A stretch of DNA of 64,000 bases, from NCBI GenBank assembly GCA_003056425.1, contig PYVY01000009.1, positions 124,001 to 188,000 on the forward strand, written 5' to 3'. A model generated the notes under the pieces. It saw only the letters and a list, made by a program, of their open reading frames with translations. It did no database searches and was not told where the DNA came from. The position numbers and the translations under genes were made by a program. Positions within the stretch are counted from its first letter, which is position 1. The number at the start of each line of letters is the position of its first letter. The stretch comes from Alteromonas indica (lineage in GTDB: Bacteria; Pseudomonadota; Gammaproteobacteria; Enterobacterales; Alteromonadaceae). Of this stretch, positions 35,653 to 44,764 are shown one piece after another.

Positions 35653-35940
35653 GCTGCACCGTAAAAGGGTGCTGATATAGGCTGCTGCCGGCAGCGTTCA
35701 GGGTTTAGCAATTTTTTAATGCTTTTTGCCATCAAATGAAAATCTTTCCCTGCCCGTGATGGGTAACAAGTTAGTCAGCCGGGTATTTATGCCCATCATT
35801 TTGGGGTGAACCGCCACGTTAGTCATCGCTACGGAGGTAGGGGCTAAACGCCACCACGCGAGCGCGAAGACTACAGGCAATAGCAGTACATCGTAGCGGC
35901 CGCCCATTTAGTGTAATCGCAACTAGACAAGGAGCTTATT
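35653..35940. other. Remainder of the intergenic region before the DUF1264 gene
   Basis: No ORF with a convincing ribosome site. It starts with a decayed repeat piece and ends with the AAGGAG ribosome site of the next gene. Confidence 0.5.
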
Positions 35941-36792
35941 ATGCCTTCATTGCTAACCACTGTGGCGCAACACCAATCGGCACAACATAATAGTGTCAGC
36001 TTGAACCGATCATTTTTCACCTCTCGTTCGAAAGCAGGGTGGCTAAGTGCAATAGTGGCTTTATCACTTTGCGCTTGTACCGGCGCAGGGACAACATCTT
36101 CTAGCGCCGCCCAGGGGCACGAGGAAACATTGAAAACTGAGGTGTTGGAAGCCGGTGCAGCAACCTTGCAAAACAATGCGCCATTGGATCCAATGAATGT
36201 GTATCTGGTGGGGTTTCATCCTATGAAAGACGACCCTTCCCACCAAATGGAAGCACATCATTATTGTAATCAGGTGAATGAAGAGTTTGCGCAGTGCGCG
36301 CTATTTGATGGCAATACGCAAAGCGCAAATTTAACCGGGGTGGAATATATTATTTCGAAGCGGCTTTTTGAGCAGTTGCCTGAGCAGGAAAAAACCTACT
36401 GGCATCCGCACAATGCAGAGATTTTGTCAGGGCAACTCGTGGCGCCCGGACTGCCGGAAAAAGCGGATTACGAAGTGATGAAAAGTAAAATGAACAGCTA
36501 TGGGAAAACCTGGCATACCTGGTCTACCGACCAGCAGGAAGGCGCCCAGATGATCCCTATGGGCGACCCGAAATTAGCCTGGTCGTTTAACCGTTTAGGC
36601 GAAGATGAACCTGGTCTGGTTGAGGCCCGCGATAAGCGCATGAACATTGATACTGAAGCACGGCGTAAAGCGCGTTCAAGCCTGACGCCATTGGCTGAAC
36701 CACAACGCGGTGTGGATACGCTAAAAGGCCAGTTTGGACGTCCCACTCAGGAGATTCCCGGGGTGGTCGACCAACAAGCCACCAAAAAATAG
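35941..36792 (+). CDS. DUF1264 (OBAP-like) probable lipoprotein
   Basis: A 283-aa protein with AAGGAG seven bases before the ATG. Residues 1-40 are polar and basic; a hydrophobic stretch then ends IVALSLCACTGAG, a lipobox-like site (Cys44), so it is probably a lipoprotein with a long n-region. The rest is a DUF1264 domain as in plant oil-body-associated proteins: DPMNVYLVGFHPMKDDP, HHYCNQVNEEFAQCALFDG, GVEYIISKRLFEQLP, EKTYWHPHNAEI and YGKTWHTWSTD. Function in bacteria is not known. It stands alone between the repeats and a convergent stress operon. Confidence 0.85.
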   Translation: MPSLLTTVAQHQSAQHNSVSLNRSFFTSRSKAGWLSAIVALSLCACTGAGTTSSSAAQGHEETLKTEVLEAGAATLQNNAPLDPMNVYLVGFHPMKDDPSHQMEAHHYCNQVNEEFAQCALFDGNTQSANLTGVEYIISKRLFEQLPEQEKTYWHPHNAEILSGQLVAPGLPEKADYEVMKSKMNSYGKTWHTWSTDQQEGAQMIPMGDPKLAWSFNRLGEDEPGLVEARDKRMNIDTEARRKARSSLTPLAEPQRGVDTLKGQFGRPTQEIPGVVDQQATKK

Positions 36793-36802
36793 ACCGCAAT
36801 AC

Positions 36803-36840
36803 GGCTTAACGGCCCATCGTTACGTTAAGCCACAAATTTT
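36803..36840 (+). terminator. Terminator after the DUF1264 gene
   Basis: GGCTTAACG / CGTTAAGCC perfect 9-bp stem, followed by an ACAAATTTT tail. Confidence 0.7.
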
Positions 36841-36865
36841 CTATAAGTCAGAAAGCACCTTTTGA

Positions 36866-36899
36866 CACCGGTAACAGCAATCTAAGTACGTTACCGGTG
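36866..36899 (-). terminator. Hairpin after the universal stress protein gene
   Basis: CACCGGTAAC / GTTACCGGTG, perfect 10-bp arms with a 14-base loop. On the minus strand it is 55 bp after the stop codon and is followed by TCAAAAGG, so the T tract is poor. Confidence 0.5.
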
Positions 36900-36953
36900 A
36901 TGCTTTAAATAGCATGGGCCGTGTGCTCGGCCCGTCCTAACCCACAAACCGTG

Positions 36954-37805
36954 CTAACGCAATATAATCAAGGGGACCGTCGTCTTTTCAAGCATTTTCA
37001 TGGTATTACTGCCTACAAAAAATTGACGTAAGCGAGAATGCCCAAATGCGCCCATTACCACTAAGTCAATATCGTGCTCAAGCTGATAACCCAGAAGTTG
37101 CTCGTTAATATTGCCCTCAAGATATGCTGTGGTCACGTTCAGCCCGCGGTCGGCAAGTTGGTTGGCGGCAATCTCAAATTTGTGTTTTAACTCGGCTTCG
37201 TTATTTTTCACGGCGACCAAATGGCAATCTATCCCGTGTAGTAGGCCGCCATCCAACACCTTTTGCAAGGCGCGCTCAGCGGCCTCTCTACCATCATAGG
37301 CAATCATAAAGGAAGTTGGTGCACCAAACATTTCAGGGACTATCAAAACCGGCTCGGTAGCTTTGCGCAACAGTGTTTCGATGTGGGAGCCCAGCGCCGT
37401 AAACTCATTATCGTGGCCTTCTCCTTTACGGCCAATAACAATTAACCGGGTTTGTTCCTGTAGCGCCATCAACGCGTCAACCACATCGCCATGGCGCTGC
37501 AGGGTTTCTACTGACTCAAGCCCGTTCGCGCGTGCTTGTTCGGCCACCGAGTCGAGCAGCGCATTGCCCAGTTCCAGCGCAAGCTTGCTTTTTTGTTCAT
37601 CAAGCCGGGATATCTCCTCTAACAGCGATGAACGTGCGCCTAAGCCAATAGCGCCGGTATAATCATCGGCGCCATGTTGCTGCGACTTTTCAATGGTATG
37701 CAGCAAGCACAGTGGTTTGTTTAGTTTGCGTGCCGCCCATACGCCAGCATCTGTAACCGCTGAGGTGATGGCCGACCCGTCAATACAGGTTATTATTTTA
37801 TTCAT
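36954..37805 (-). CDS. Tandem-domain universal stress protein
   Basis: A 283-aa protein made of two UspA domains. ATG 37805 (MNKIITCIDGSAITSA) has AGGAG six bases upstream; a longer frame to 37826 overlaps the transporter gene. Domain 1 contains the Gly-rich segment VIGRKGEGHDNEFTALGSHI, and domain 2 the ATP-binding-like VVMGAFGHSRLRQFFVGSNT. It begins 10 bp after the SulP stop, so the two form an operon. Such pairs link anion (often bicarbonate) uptake with stress signalling; that link is inference here. Confidence 0.92.
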   Translation of the reverse strand: MNKIITCIDGSAITSAVTDAGVWAARKLNKPLCLLHTIEKSQQHGADDYTGAIGLGARSSLLEEISRLDEQKSKLALELGNALLDSVAEQARANGLESVETLQRHGDVVDALMALQEQTRLIVIGRKGEGHDNEFTALGSHIETLLRKATEPVLIVPEMFGAPTSFMIAYDGREAAERALQKVLDGGLLHGIDCHLVAVKNNEAELKHKFEIAANQLADRGLNVTTAYLEGNINEQLLGYQLEHDIDLVVMGAFGHSRLRQFFVGSNTMKMLEKTTVPLIILR

Positions 37806-37815
37806 TGTCTGACTC

Positions 37816-39306
37816 CTAGTGTCCACCTAGCAATTTATCAACTTCTGCCGGGTCGTTGTGAACGCCAAATTTATCTACCACGGTTTCAGTCGCCTCATTC
37901 ATTCCCACTACTTTCACCGTTGCTCCTTCGCGCCGAAACTTAAGCACCACCTTATCCAACGAAGAAACGGCAGTAATGTCCCAAAAGTGAGCATGCGTAA
38001 GGTCTATCACCACTGTATTGGCGGCTTCTTTCAGGTCAAATGCGGCAATAAACTGTTCTGCAGAGGCAAAGAAAACCTGACCTATAACTTCATAGGTACG
38101 CACTTTTTCGGCTGCACAATAATGTGATTTAACCGCCATAAAGCGGCCAATTTTGTTGGCAAAGAACAAGGTAGCCAGTAATACCCCAATCAATACCCCA
38201 ATCGCCAGGTTATGAGTGGCCACCACCACCGCCACGGTAGTTATCATCACAATATTAGACGACAATGGGTGCTTGCGCAGGTCGCGGATGGATGACCATG
38301 AAAAGGTTCCGATAGACACCATAATCATTACCGCAACCAAGGCTGCCATGGGGATCTGACGTAACCATTCATCCAGAAACACTACCATGACCAGTAAAAA
38401 TGCGCCGGCGATGAAAGTGGATAACCTTCCCCGGCCCCCTGACTTAACGTTGATAATCGACTGACCAATCATGGCACAGCCAGCCATACCACCAAACAGG
38501 CCCGCGCCAATATTGGCAATACCCTGGCCTTTACATTCCTGGTTTCTGTCGCTGTTGGTGTCGGTCAGGTCGTCCACGATGGTGGCCGTCATCATTGACT
38601 CTAATAAGCCAACTACTGCCAGCCCGGCTGAGTATGGAAAGATAATCGCCAAGGTCTCCAGCGTTAACGGTACGTCAGGCCATAAAAAGATAGGCAAAGT
38701 ATCAGGCAGTTCGCCCATGTCGCCCACCGTTCGAATGTCCAGGCCGATGACCATTGCGACTATCGTTAAAGACACAATACACACCAGCGGAGAGGGGATA
38801 GCTTTACCAATTACCGGTATATAGGGGAACAAATAAATGATTCCCAGCCCAGCGGCAGTCATTACATAGACAGGGTAAGTTACATTGGTCAATTCGGGCA
38901 GTTGCGCCATAAATATAAGAATCGCCAATGCATTAACAAAGCCGGTTACCACTGAGCGTGACACAAAACGCATCAGCTCGCCTAGCCGTAAAAAGCCTGC
39001 CGCTATTTGCAACACGCCAGTAAGTAAGGTGGCAGCCAGCAAATACTCAAGGCCATGCTCTTTTACCAATGTCACCATAAGCAGCGCCATAGCACCGGTA
39101 GCAGCAGATATCATACCCGGACGACCGCCTACAAAGGCGATGACCACGGCGATACAAAAAGAAGCATACAAGCCGACCTTGGGATCGACGCCAGCAATAA
39201 TTGAAAAAGCAATGGCTTCAGGCACGAGGGCTAATGCCACTACAATACCCGCAAGCACATCACCACGGATATTAGAGAGCCAGTCTCTCTTTACGTGTTC
39301 GAACAT
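37816..39306 (-). CDS. SulP-family anion transporter with STAS domain
   Basis: A 496-aa SulP (SLC26-like) inner-membrane transporter. The N-terminal signature is [20 protein letters not shown]; about 12-14 membrane helices follow. [20 protein letters not shown] is the conserved TM8-10 region. The C-terminal STAS domain spans about residues 390-496 ([20 protein letters not shown]). The substrate (sulfate, bicarbonate or another anion) is not given by the sequence. It is the first gene of an operon with the universal stress protein. Confidence 0.93.
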   Translation of the reverse strand: MFEHVKRDWLSNIRGDVLAGIVVALALVPEAIAFSIIAGVDPKVGLYASFCIAVVIAFVGGRPGMISAATGAMALLMVTLVKEHGLEYLLAATLLTGVLQIAAGFLRLGELMRFVSRSVVTGFVNALAILIFMAQLPELTNVTYPVYVMTAAGLGIIYLFPYIPVIGKAIPSPLVCIVSLTIVAMVIGLDIRTVGDMGELPDTLPIFLWPDVPLTLETLAIIFPYSAGLAVVGLLESMMTATIVDDLTDTNSDRNQECKGQGIANIGAGLFGGMAGCAMIGQSIINVKSGGRGRLSTFIAGAFLLVMVVFLDEWLRQIPMAALVAVMIMVSIGTFSWSSIRDLRKHPLSSNIVMITTVAVVVATHNLAIGVLIGVLLATLFFANKIGRFMAVKSHYCAAEKVRTYEVIGQVFFASAEQFIAAFDLKEAANTVVIDLTHAHFWDITAVSSLDKVVLKFRREGATVKVVGMNEATETVVDKFGVHNDPAEVDKLLGGH

Positions 39307-39956
39307 GCAAAAGTTACCTAAAGTGTAGTTCCTCTTTAAGAGGAATAGAAAAACGCATACAAAGTGGTCTCGCGAGGAACGCGATAAGGTTGCTCAATCA
39401 GTGAGCGGGGTAAAACGAAGGGGAGGCCTAGGGCGGCGTAAGGGTCAAAGTTGGCTCCGTGTGAATAATCGTGAACAGAGCATACCGTACTTGGCGTTGT
39501 TGTTAAAATATTTATGCTAACCGCTATAACCATTCGCTAGCTTAAGACTGGCATTCAGTGACGGCCACTATGGTGGTTACCCTGTTTGTCGTCATGGCAT
39601 GGGCGCTACACTATCTGTATAGCAGGATAGCTTAAATGGGATAGCTATAACGAAATAGCCGCTGCCAGCAAAAAAGACGAAGCGCAGCCGCTGCTTATGC
39701 TTATGCTTCGCGTGCGGTGGTGGCATTTACCGACGATCCCGCTGGTAGGCTATTGTTGGATATCGTGTGCCATAGGATGGAGCAATCCAGGTGAAGTCAC
39801 TAAAGGTACCTGGCAGGCGTAAACTGCCAGGCAAGGCATTAAGTAAAGGGCCACGACAATATGACAATAGCCCGGCCGCGATTCTTTACCATATAACCAC
39901 GCAAGGGCAACGACCTGGTTACGCTTGCGGGGGAGGCGCATAGGGTGTTAACAAAA
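39307..39956. other. Intergenic region between the SulP and BetT genes
   Basis: About 650 bp. It holds the SulP promoter region at the left and an 8-bp hairpin at the right (CCTGGCAG / CTGCCAGG, 39809-39831), 126 bp after the BetT stop on the minus strand. A 21-codon hydrophobic reading frame is listed separately. No larger gene is credible. Confidence 0.6.
39570..39635 (+). CDS. Candidate 21-aa single-helix membrane peptide
   Basis: ATG 39570 gives MVVTLFVVMAWALHYLYSRI plus a final Ala before TAA: a plausible single membrane helix with a Tyr/Ser/Arg tail. An in-frame GTG at 39558 would add four residues. No good ribosome site is visible, so this may be chance. Nothing is known of its function. 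Confidence 0.2.
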   Translation: MVVTLFVVMAWALHYLYSRIA

Positions 39957-41936
39957 TTAGCTTTCCTCTACGGCCCCGGTGTTCACGTTCTCACCCTTAG
40001 ATAAGTGCAGAAAGTGCAGGTGCCGTTCATATTGGCTGATGGCATCGGCAATTATTTGCTTTTGGGTAAAGCCAAATACATCGTATTGCTGTCCGCCCTG
40101 ATGCAAAAAGACCTCCGCCCGGAAGTATTTACCAGAGGCATATTGCGATGAAAAATGCGGAACGGCATATTCGCGTAAACGAATGCCGTACGCAAAATTC
40201 TCTGCCCCTTCTTTATAAATCACCATGCGTACACGCTCGGGTTCAACCTGTAATTCTGCGTTTAAGCCACGTTGTTCCAGCTGCTCACATAACGCCCGCA
40301 AACCAGGCTGCGCCACTTGGGCAATAAACTCCTGCGCGCGGCTGTGTAAAGGATGATCCAGTAGCGTATCTAAGCGGCTGGTCCAGTCTAGGTTTGACTC
40401 TGAAAACTGCAGTGCACCAGTGTGTTGCTGCACATTATGTTGTAGTAAAGAGTCATTTCGTAATGCTTTGAACAGCGTATAGCAGGCCAGCAGTAGGATA
40501 AATATCAGGGGAAATGCCGACACAATTACCAGTGTTTGTAACGCAGAAAGTCCGCCGGCGTAAAGCTGACTAGCAGCAATAACCCCAATCAGCCCGGTCC
40601 AAAACAACCGCTGGGCCAGTGGAGTATTTACCTGGCCGCCGGAGGTCAGGGTATCTACCACCAAGGCGCCAGAGTCGGCGGAGGTTACGAAAAACGTACA
40701 CCCCAGCACAATGGCAATTACCGATAAAATACCGGTCATCGGCAGGTAGTCAAACAGCGCGTACAATGAAATAGCGATATCACTATTAATGGCTTCGGCC
40801 AGCGGATGGTCCAGCTCCAGTCCGATAATCTGCAATGCGCTATTACCAAACAGGGTTATCCATAAAATATTGATAACTGTGGGTACGAACAAAACACCTA
40901 CAGTAAATTCGCGGATAGTGCGGCCCCGGGAAATACGCGCAATGAAAGTGCCTACAAAGGGTGACCAGGCAATCCAGAAGCCCCAGTAAAATACAGTCCA
41001 GCCGCCTAACCAGGCTTCTTTTTTATCATAAGCATACAGATTGAATGTGCTATACAGCAGCTCACTTACGTAATTCCCCGTATTTTGCACAAAGGTTTTA
41101 AGTAAAAAAGCGGTGGGCCCAAGTAGCAGGACGGCAATCATTAAAATTAACGACAATACCATGTTAACGTTCGATAAGCGTTTAATGCCGGCGTCCAGCC
41201 CCAGCCCTACGGACACCATAGCGCAGCCCACCACCACAGCAATTAACAGTAACTGCTGGTCGCGCGTGCCTGGAGAGTCCAGTACGTAAGACAGTCCTGC
41301 GCTGATTTGCTCTACACCAAATCCTAACCCGGTAGCCACCCCAAACAGGGTACCGACGGCAGCAAAAGTATCGGTTAGGTGGCCTAACGGGCCATAAATG
41401 CGATCGCCGATAAGCGGATACAACACACTACGTGGTAACAAGGGTAATTTGTGTCGGAACGAAAAGTACGCCAAGGCGAGTGCCAGCACGGCATAAATAG
41501 CCCAGGCATGCAGGCCCCAATGGAATAACGTAATGCGAACCGCTTGCTGCGCCGCGCTCACCGTACCGGCTTCGCCAGTGGGCGGCGATAAATAATGCAT
41601 TACCGGTTCCGATACGCCCCAAAACATCAGGCCAATCCCCATGCCGGCTGAAAACAGCATAGCCAGCCACGACCCATAAGTGTATTCGGGCTCGGCATGA
41701 TCAGGCCCCAGCTTGATATCGCCTAAACGGCTTACCATTACAAACAGGCAAAACAGCACAAATACCGCTACTGCCAATATATACAACCAGCTGAAATGGC
41801 CAACCAGCCAGGTCTGGGTGGCATTAAGTTGGGCGCTAATCGTTTTAGGTGCAATACCCGCAATCACGCTGATAACGATAGCCACCAGCACAGAGGAGTA
41901 GAAAACAGGACGATTTACAGAAGTAGAAGTTTTCAT
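39957..41936 (-). CDS. BCCT-family choline/betaine transporter (BetT-like)
   Basis: A 659-aa secondary transporter for quaternary-amine osmolytes. Twelve helices are followed by a long cytoplasmic C-terminal domain (about residues 500-659), as in BetT. The BCCT signature is GWTVFYWGFWIAWSPFVGTF, followed by RISRGRTIREF, and the segment GMGIGLMFWGVSEPVMHYL is the conserved glycine-rich helix region. It is transcribed alone, with no betA, betB or betI beside it. The length and tail favour a proton-coupled choline transporter, but betaine or other substrates remain possible. Confidence 0.92.
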   Translation of the reverse strand: MKTSTSVNRPVFYSSVLVAIVISVIAGIAPKTISAQLNATQTWLVGHFSWLYILAVAVFVLFCLFVMVSRLGDIKLGPDHAEPEYTYGSWLAMLFSAGMGIGLMFWGVSEPVMHYLSPPTGEAGTVSAAQQAVRITLFHWGLHAWAIYAVLALALAYFSFRHKLPLLPRSVLYPLIGDRIYGPLGHLTDTFAAVGTLFGVATGLGFGVEQISAGLSYVLDSPGTRDQQLLLIAVVVGCAMVSVGLGLDAGIKRLSNVNMVLSLILMIAVLLLGPTAFLLKTFVQNTGNYVSELLYSTFNLYAYDKKEAWLGGWTVFYWGFWIAWSPFVGTFIARISRGRTIREFTVGVLFVPTVINILWITLFGNSALQIIGLELDHPLAEAINSDIAISLYALFDYLPMTGILSVIAIVLGCTFFVTSADSGALVVDTLTSGGQVNTPLAQRLFWTGLIGVIAASQLYAGGLSALQTLVIVSAFPLIFILLLACYTLFKALRNDSLLQHNVQQHTGALQFSESNLDWTSRLDTLLDHPLHSRAQEFIAQVAQPGLRALCEQLEQRGLNAELQVEPERVRMVIYKEGAENFAYGIRLREYAVPHFSSQYASGKYFRAEVFLHQGGQQYDVFGFTQKQIIADAISQYERHLHFLHLSKGENVNTGAVEES

Positions 41937-42565
41937 AGTTAAAGAAGAATATTTAAGGGCGTAGCCAGGGCGACAAACCCACAGTTACGATGGCCCAGAA
42001 CACTTAATGTTTGTGTTGCTACGGCCAATGTTCTTATCGCTCTGGCACAGAGCAACAAATGAAGAGTGAAAAAAAAGCAGGCGATCCTAACAAACGCTGC
42101 CTGATGCACTCAAGGCTTAATCTTTCAGGCAATGATGCCCTGTGGATCTATCAGAGCTTATGCCTTGCTAAAAACCGCCCACCTGCACCCGCCTTCGCTC
42201 ATGCAGGGGCAGCGCGTTAGACACTTTTCGAGATAGCGGTAAATTACGTAGCTAACATACATCTGGTTTAGCTTATAAGTAAGAAAATGTGGCAGGCGGG
42301 CCTGGTGTGGGATAAAAGTTGAAAGCAGTATTGCCATAAAGGGCAGTAAATAGACCGTTTAGAAGGTCTGTAATATATATTTGGCTGACAATTCCTAAGC
42401 GCTAGTACTGCCTTTTTACGGCCCAATATTAGGTAAGTTAGCCGACCGGGCGGTGTTCACCCACAGGAAAACCGGTTAAGCTGAGTTTTCGACATACCAG
42501 GGGGCGCGCTAACCACGCCAGGTTCTATCTTACGCCCATATTTCCTTTCAATAACAGGAGCGCTC
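41937..42565. other. Intergenic region between BetT and the DsrE-like gene
   Basis: About 630 bp holding two divergent promoter regions. The only ORFs are short and lack ribosome sites. No repeat or RNA family was recognised. Confidence 0.5.
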
Positions 42566-43105
42566 ATGAAACGTCTATCCGGTATTACACTTTTAATTAG
42601 TCTGCTGACAACGGCAGCGGCATTTGGCAATAGCAGCAATTTTTCCACCGGGCCGGTGTTTAGCGAATTTGGCGCCCATGCCCCGGTGCCTGAAGTGAGC
42701 ATAGCGCCAACTCATATGTTTAAGGTGGCCTTTGACGTAGCCACCAGTGCCAAGCCGGGCCAGGCGAACGAGGGTTTCGATTCACTGGCCCGGTTTATTA
42801 ATATGCATGTAGCCAATGGGGCTAAATTAGACAATATTCAGCTGGCGCTGGTGGTCCACGGCACGGCCACACTGGATGTCATTAAGCATTCGGCCTATAA
42901 ACAGAAAAAGGGTAGCGAAAACCCCAGCCAGGCGCTGGTTAGCGCGCTCCTCAAGCACAATGTCAAAGTGGTGGTGTGTGGCCAGTCTTCTGCCGCTAAC
43001 AATGTAACTCCGGCAATGCTGATTGAAGGGGTAGAAATGGATCTGTCAGCCATGACGGCTCATGCCAGGCTAAGTGAACAAGGCTTTTCAGTGAACCCGT
43101 TTTAA
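42566..43105 (+). CDS. Exported DsrE/DsrF-like family protein
   Basis: A 179-aa protein with signal peptide MKRLSGITLLISLLTTAAAFG. The mature part has a DsrE-like fold pattern: FKVAFDVATSAKPGQANEGF, ARFINMHVANGAKLDNIQLA, LVVHGTATLDVI, then HNVKVVVCGQSSAANN with one Cys in the place of the active-site Cys of DsrE-type sulfur carriers. Members with signal peptides are periplasmic and uncharacterised. AGGAGCGCTC precedes the ATG. It stands alone. Confidence 0.82.
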   Translation: MKRLSGITLLISLLTTAAAFGNSSNFSTGPVFSEFGAHAPVPEVSIAPTHMFKVAFDVATSAKPGQANEGFDSLARFINMHVANGAKLDNIQLALVVHGTATLDVIKHSAYKQKKGSENPSQALVSALLKHNVKVVVCGQSSAANNVTPAMLIEGVEMDLSAMTAHARLSEQGFSVNPF

Positions 43106-43344
43106 ACAGAAAATTCAGCACCCGCCCACCAGCATGTAAAAAACCTGCCGTTGTAGGGGAGCAATCGCGCTGCCTAAGAAGCATGGGCAGGCGCGAAAGA
43201 TACCGGTCAATAAATAGCTTTTTCTTGCGGCGCCCTGGCGGACCGACCGTTCCGCTAGACTAAGGTATAACTGTAAATATCTTCGCGCATAAGGGTATTA
43301 ACGTTTATCATCGAGGGACTCTTTACCACAGCGCAGGTTTTATT

Positions 43345-43881
43345 ATGAAAGCATTTTATTCACTTTTGGCCGTATCGGCTTTAGCTTTGGCACCGCAAAC
43401 CTATGCGGCCGGATGGGCAGATACGACCCAGGATTTAATGAACAAAGCTGAACAAGTAAAAGGCACCCCCACGGTATCTGGCATGGTTAGCGCAGTTAGT
43501 GAATCGGTAGGCATTTCACAAGAACAGGCCACAGGTAGCCTGGCATCTATATTTAATTACGCCAAAAATAATATCAGTAGCGAACAATTTAGTGCCCTCA
43601 GCGCCAAGTTGCCGGGCTTAGACAGCCTGCTTAATGCCGTGCCTCAGGCCGAAGATACAGCCGAATCAGGTAGCAAAATGGGTAGCCTGATGAATAAAGC
43701 GGCAAGTTATAGTAAAGAAATGGCCGCTGGTAGCCAGTTACAAAGCCAGTTTGCCTCGTTAGGTTTAGAGCCAAGCCAGGTAATGCAAGTTATTGAAAGC
43801 GCCAAAGCGTATTTAGATACCGAACAGGGCCAGCAGATAAAACAAATGCTGGTGCAAGGTTTAGGCAAACTGGGCGGCTAA
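43345..43881 (+). CDS. DUF2780 (VcgC/VcgE-like) exported protein
   Basis: A 178-aa exported protein with signal peptide MKAFYSLLAVSALALAPQTY and a cleavage site near AAG. The DUF2780 pattern follows: SAVSESVGISQEQATGSLAS, FNYAKNNISSEQFSALSAKL, PGLDSLLNAVP, and a C-terminal helical part (SLGLEPSQVMQVIESAKAYL). The family was named from Vibrio genes; its function is unknown. Confidence 0.83.
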   Translation: MKAFYSLLAVSALALAPQTYAAGWADTTQDLMNKAEQVKGTPTVSGMVSAVSESVGISQEQATGSLASIFNYAKNNISSEQFSALSAKLPGLDSLLNAVPQAEDTAESGSKMGSLMNKAASYSKEMAAGSQLQSQFASLGLEPSQVMQVIESAKAYLDTEQGQQIKQMLVQGLGKLGG

Positions 43882-43930
43882 ACGCCCAGCCCGATATGGG
43901 CCACTTTTCATCTTGGTAAAGCCAGTGCAC

Positions 43931-43948
43931 GGGGCGTTTCGACGCCCC
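43931..43948. terminator. Hairpin after the DUF2780 gene
   Basis: GGGGCGT / ACGCCCC with a stable TTCG tetraloop; no T tract follows. Confidence 0.45.
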
Positions 43949-43990
43949 CAATAAGCCGGTGCGGCTGAGCTGGCCGTGGCCAGCCCGTGA

Positions 43991-44066
43991 GTTTACTCAT
44001 CACGCCAGCCCATGGGTTTACTCATCACGCCGGCACATGGTTTTGGGAAGGTATCTGGCGTGATGC
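43991..44066. repeat. Short direct repeats with an inverted partner
   Basis: GTTTACTCATCACGCC occurs at 43991-44006 and 44016-44031, 25 bp apart, and the reverse complement of CATCACGCC occurs at 44058-44066. It can form alternative hairpins. It lies downstream of the DUF2780 gene and of the small membrane protein gene on the other strand. Confidence 0.7.
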
Positions 44067-44137
44067 CTATCCCCAGGCTGGGCCGGTCGGATCTGGCTAG
44101 CCGCCGGCCCGTGCCAGGTGTCATTTTGGCCGGATGG

Positions 44138-44329
44138 TTACTGTCTGGGCCCGGTCTGCTTTAGTGCACAATACACAAAGCCAGCCAACAGCAAAACAAA
44201 GCAAACAATACCTACATACGAGTGGGTCAGCCTGCTAACGTTAAAATTACTGGCTAAAATAAACAGTACACCAACAATAACAAAGCTGGCACCTAGCCCT
44301 TTACGTAACCGTGTGGTGTGTGGGTTCAT
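44138..44329 (-). CDS. Small two-helix membrane protein, candidate immunity protein
   Basis: A 63-aa protein with two predicted membrane helices (GASFVIVGVLFILASNF and YVGIVCFVLLLAGFVYCAL) and basic ends. ATG 44329 has AGGG nine bases upstream. It begins 11 bp after the stop of a peptide with a double-glycine-type leader, in the same direction, so it is placed where a bacteriocin immunity protein is usually found. I recognise no family. It could equally be an unrelated membrane protein. Confidence 0.6.
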   Translation of the reverse strand: MNPHTTRLRKGLGASFVIVGVLFILASNFNVSRLTHSYVGIVCFVLLLAGFVYCALKQTGPRQ

Positions 44330-44340
44330 AGCGCACAGCC

Positions 44341-44532
44341 CTATACATATAAAGTACTTACATATGAAGCAGCGTAAGAGCCAGCTATAGCGGCAATAGC
44401 CAGCGGCCCGGTAGCCACCACAGCTACGCCTATCAGCGCCGCAGACACGCCAATGCTGGCCGTCCAGCTTGCTTCCCTACTCAGTGCGGCGCCGCTGATG
44501 TGGTCTAACTCTGTAATGGTTAATTCCTGCAT
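44341..44532 (-). CDS. Putative class II microcin/bacteriocin precursor with double-glycine-type leader
   Basis: A 63-aa peptide. The first 15 residues MQELTITELDHISGA have the pattern of a double-glycine leader (Glu-Leu-Thr, then Ile-Ser-Gly-Ala), with processing expected after Gly-Ala. The mature part is about 48 aa: a short polar start (ALSREASWTAS), then two Ala/Gly/Val-rich stretches (IGVSAALIGVAVVATGPLAI and AAIAGSYAASY) that could insert in membranes. AAGGAAAG lies just before the ATG. The next gene is a candidate immunity protein. No peptidase-containing exporter is encoded nearby, so export would need one elsewhere. Confidence 0.6.
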   Translation of the reverse strand: MQELTITELDHISGAALSREASWTASIGVSAALIGVAVVATGPLAIAAIAGSYAASYVSTLYV

Positions 44533-44579
44533 AAAACTTTCCTTGTGAGGTTGTTCAATAATTTCATTTTGGGATGTTG

Positions 44580-44606
44580 CAGCAAGGAACCTGAATACCC
44601 TTGCTG
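44580..44606 (-). promoter_or_regulatory. Hairpin in the leader region of the putative microcin gene
   Basis: CAGCAAGG / CCTTGCTG perfect 8-bp arms with an 11-base loop, 48 bp upstream of the microcin start. It could be a terminator of upstream transcription or part of the leader. Confidence 0.4.
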
Positions 44607-44764
44607 TCTTAATAAGCTTAGCAGCGCATTATTGATATCCTACTGATCCAAGTGCGGGAATTACCCCCGAGTCAGGCGTTGTATGGTTACTCGCAGTCAG
44701 CACGCCCCGACCCATTAACCAATTCAGCGCTAACCGAGCGTGGCGCTCCCTCGTCGTAGCGCTG

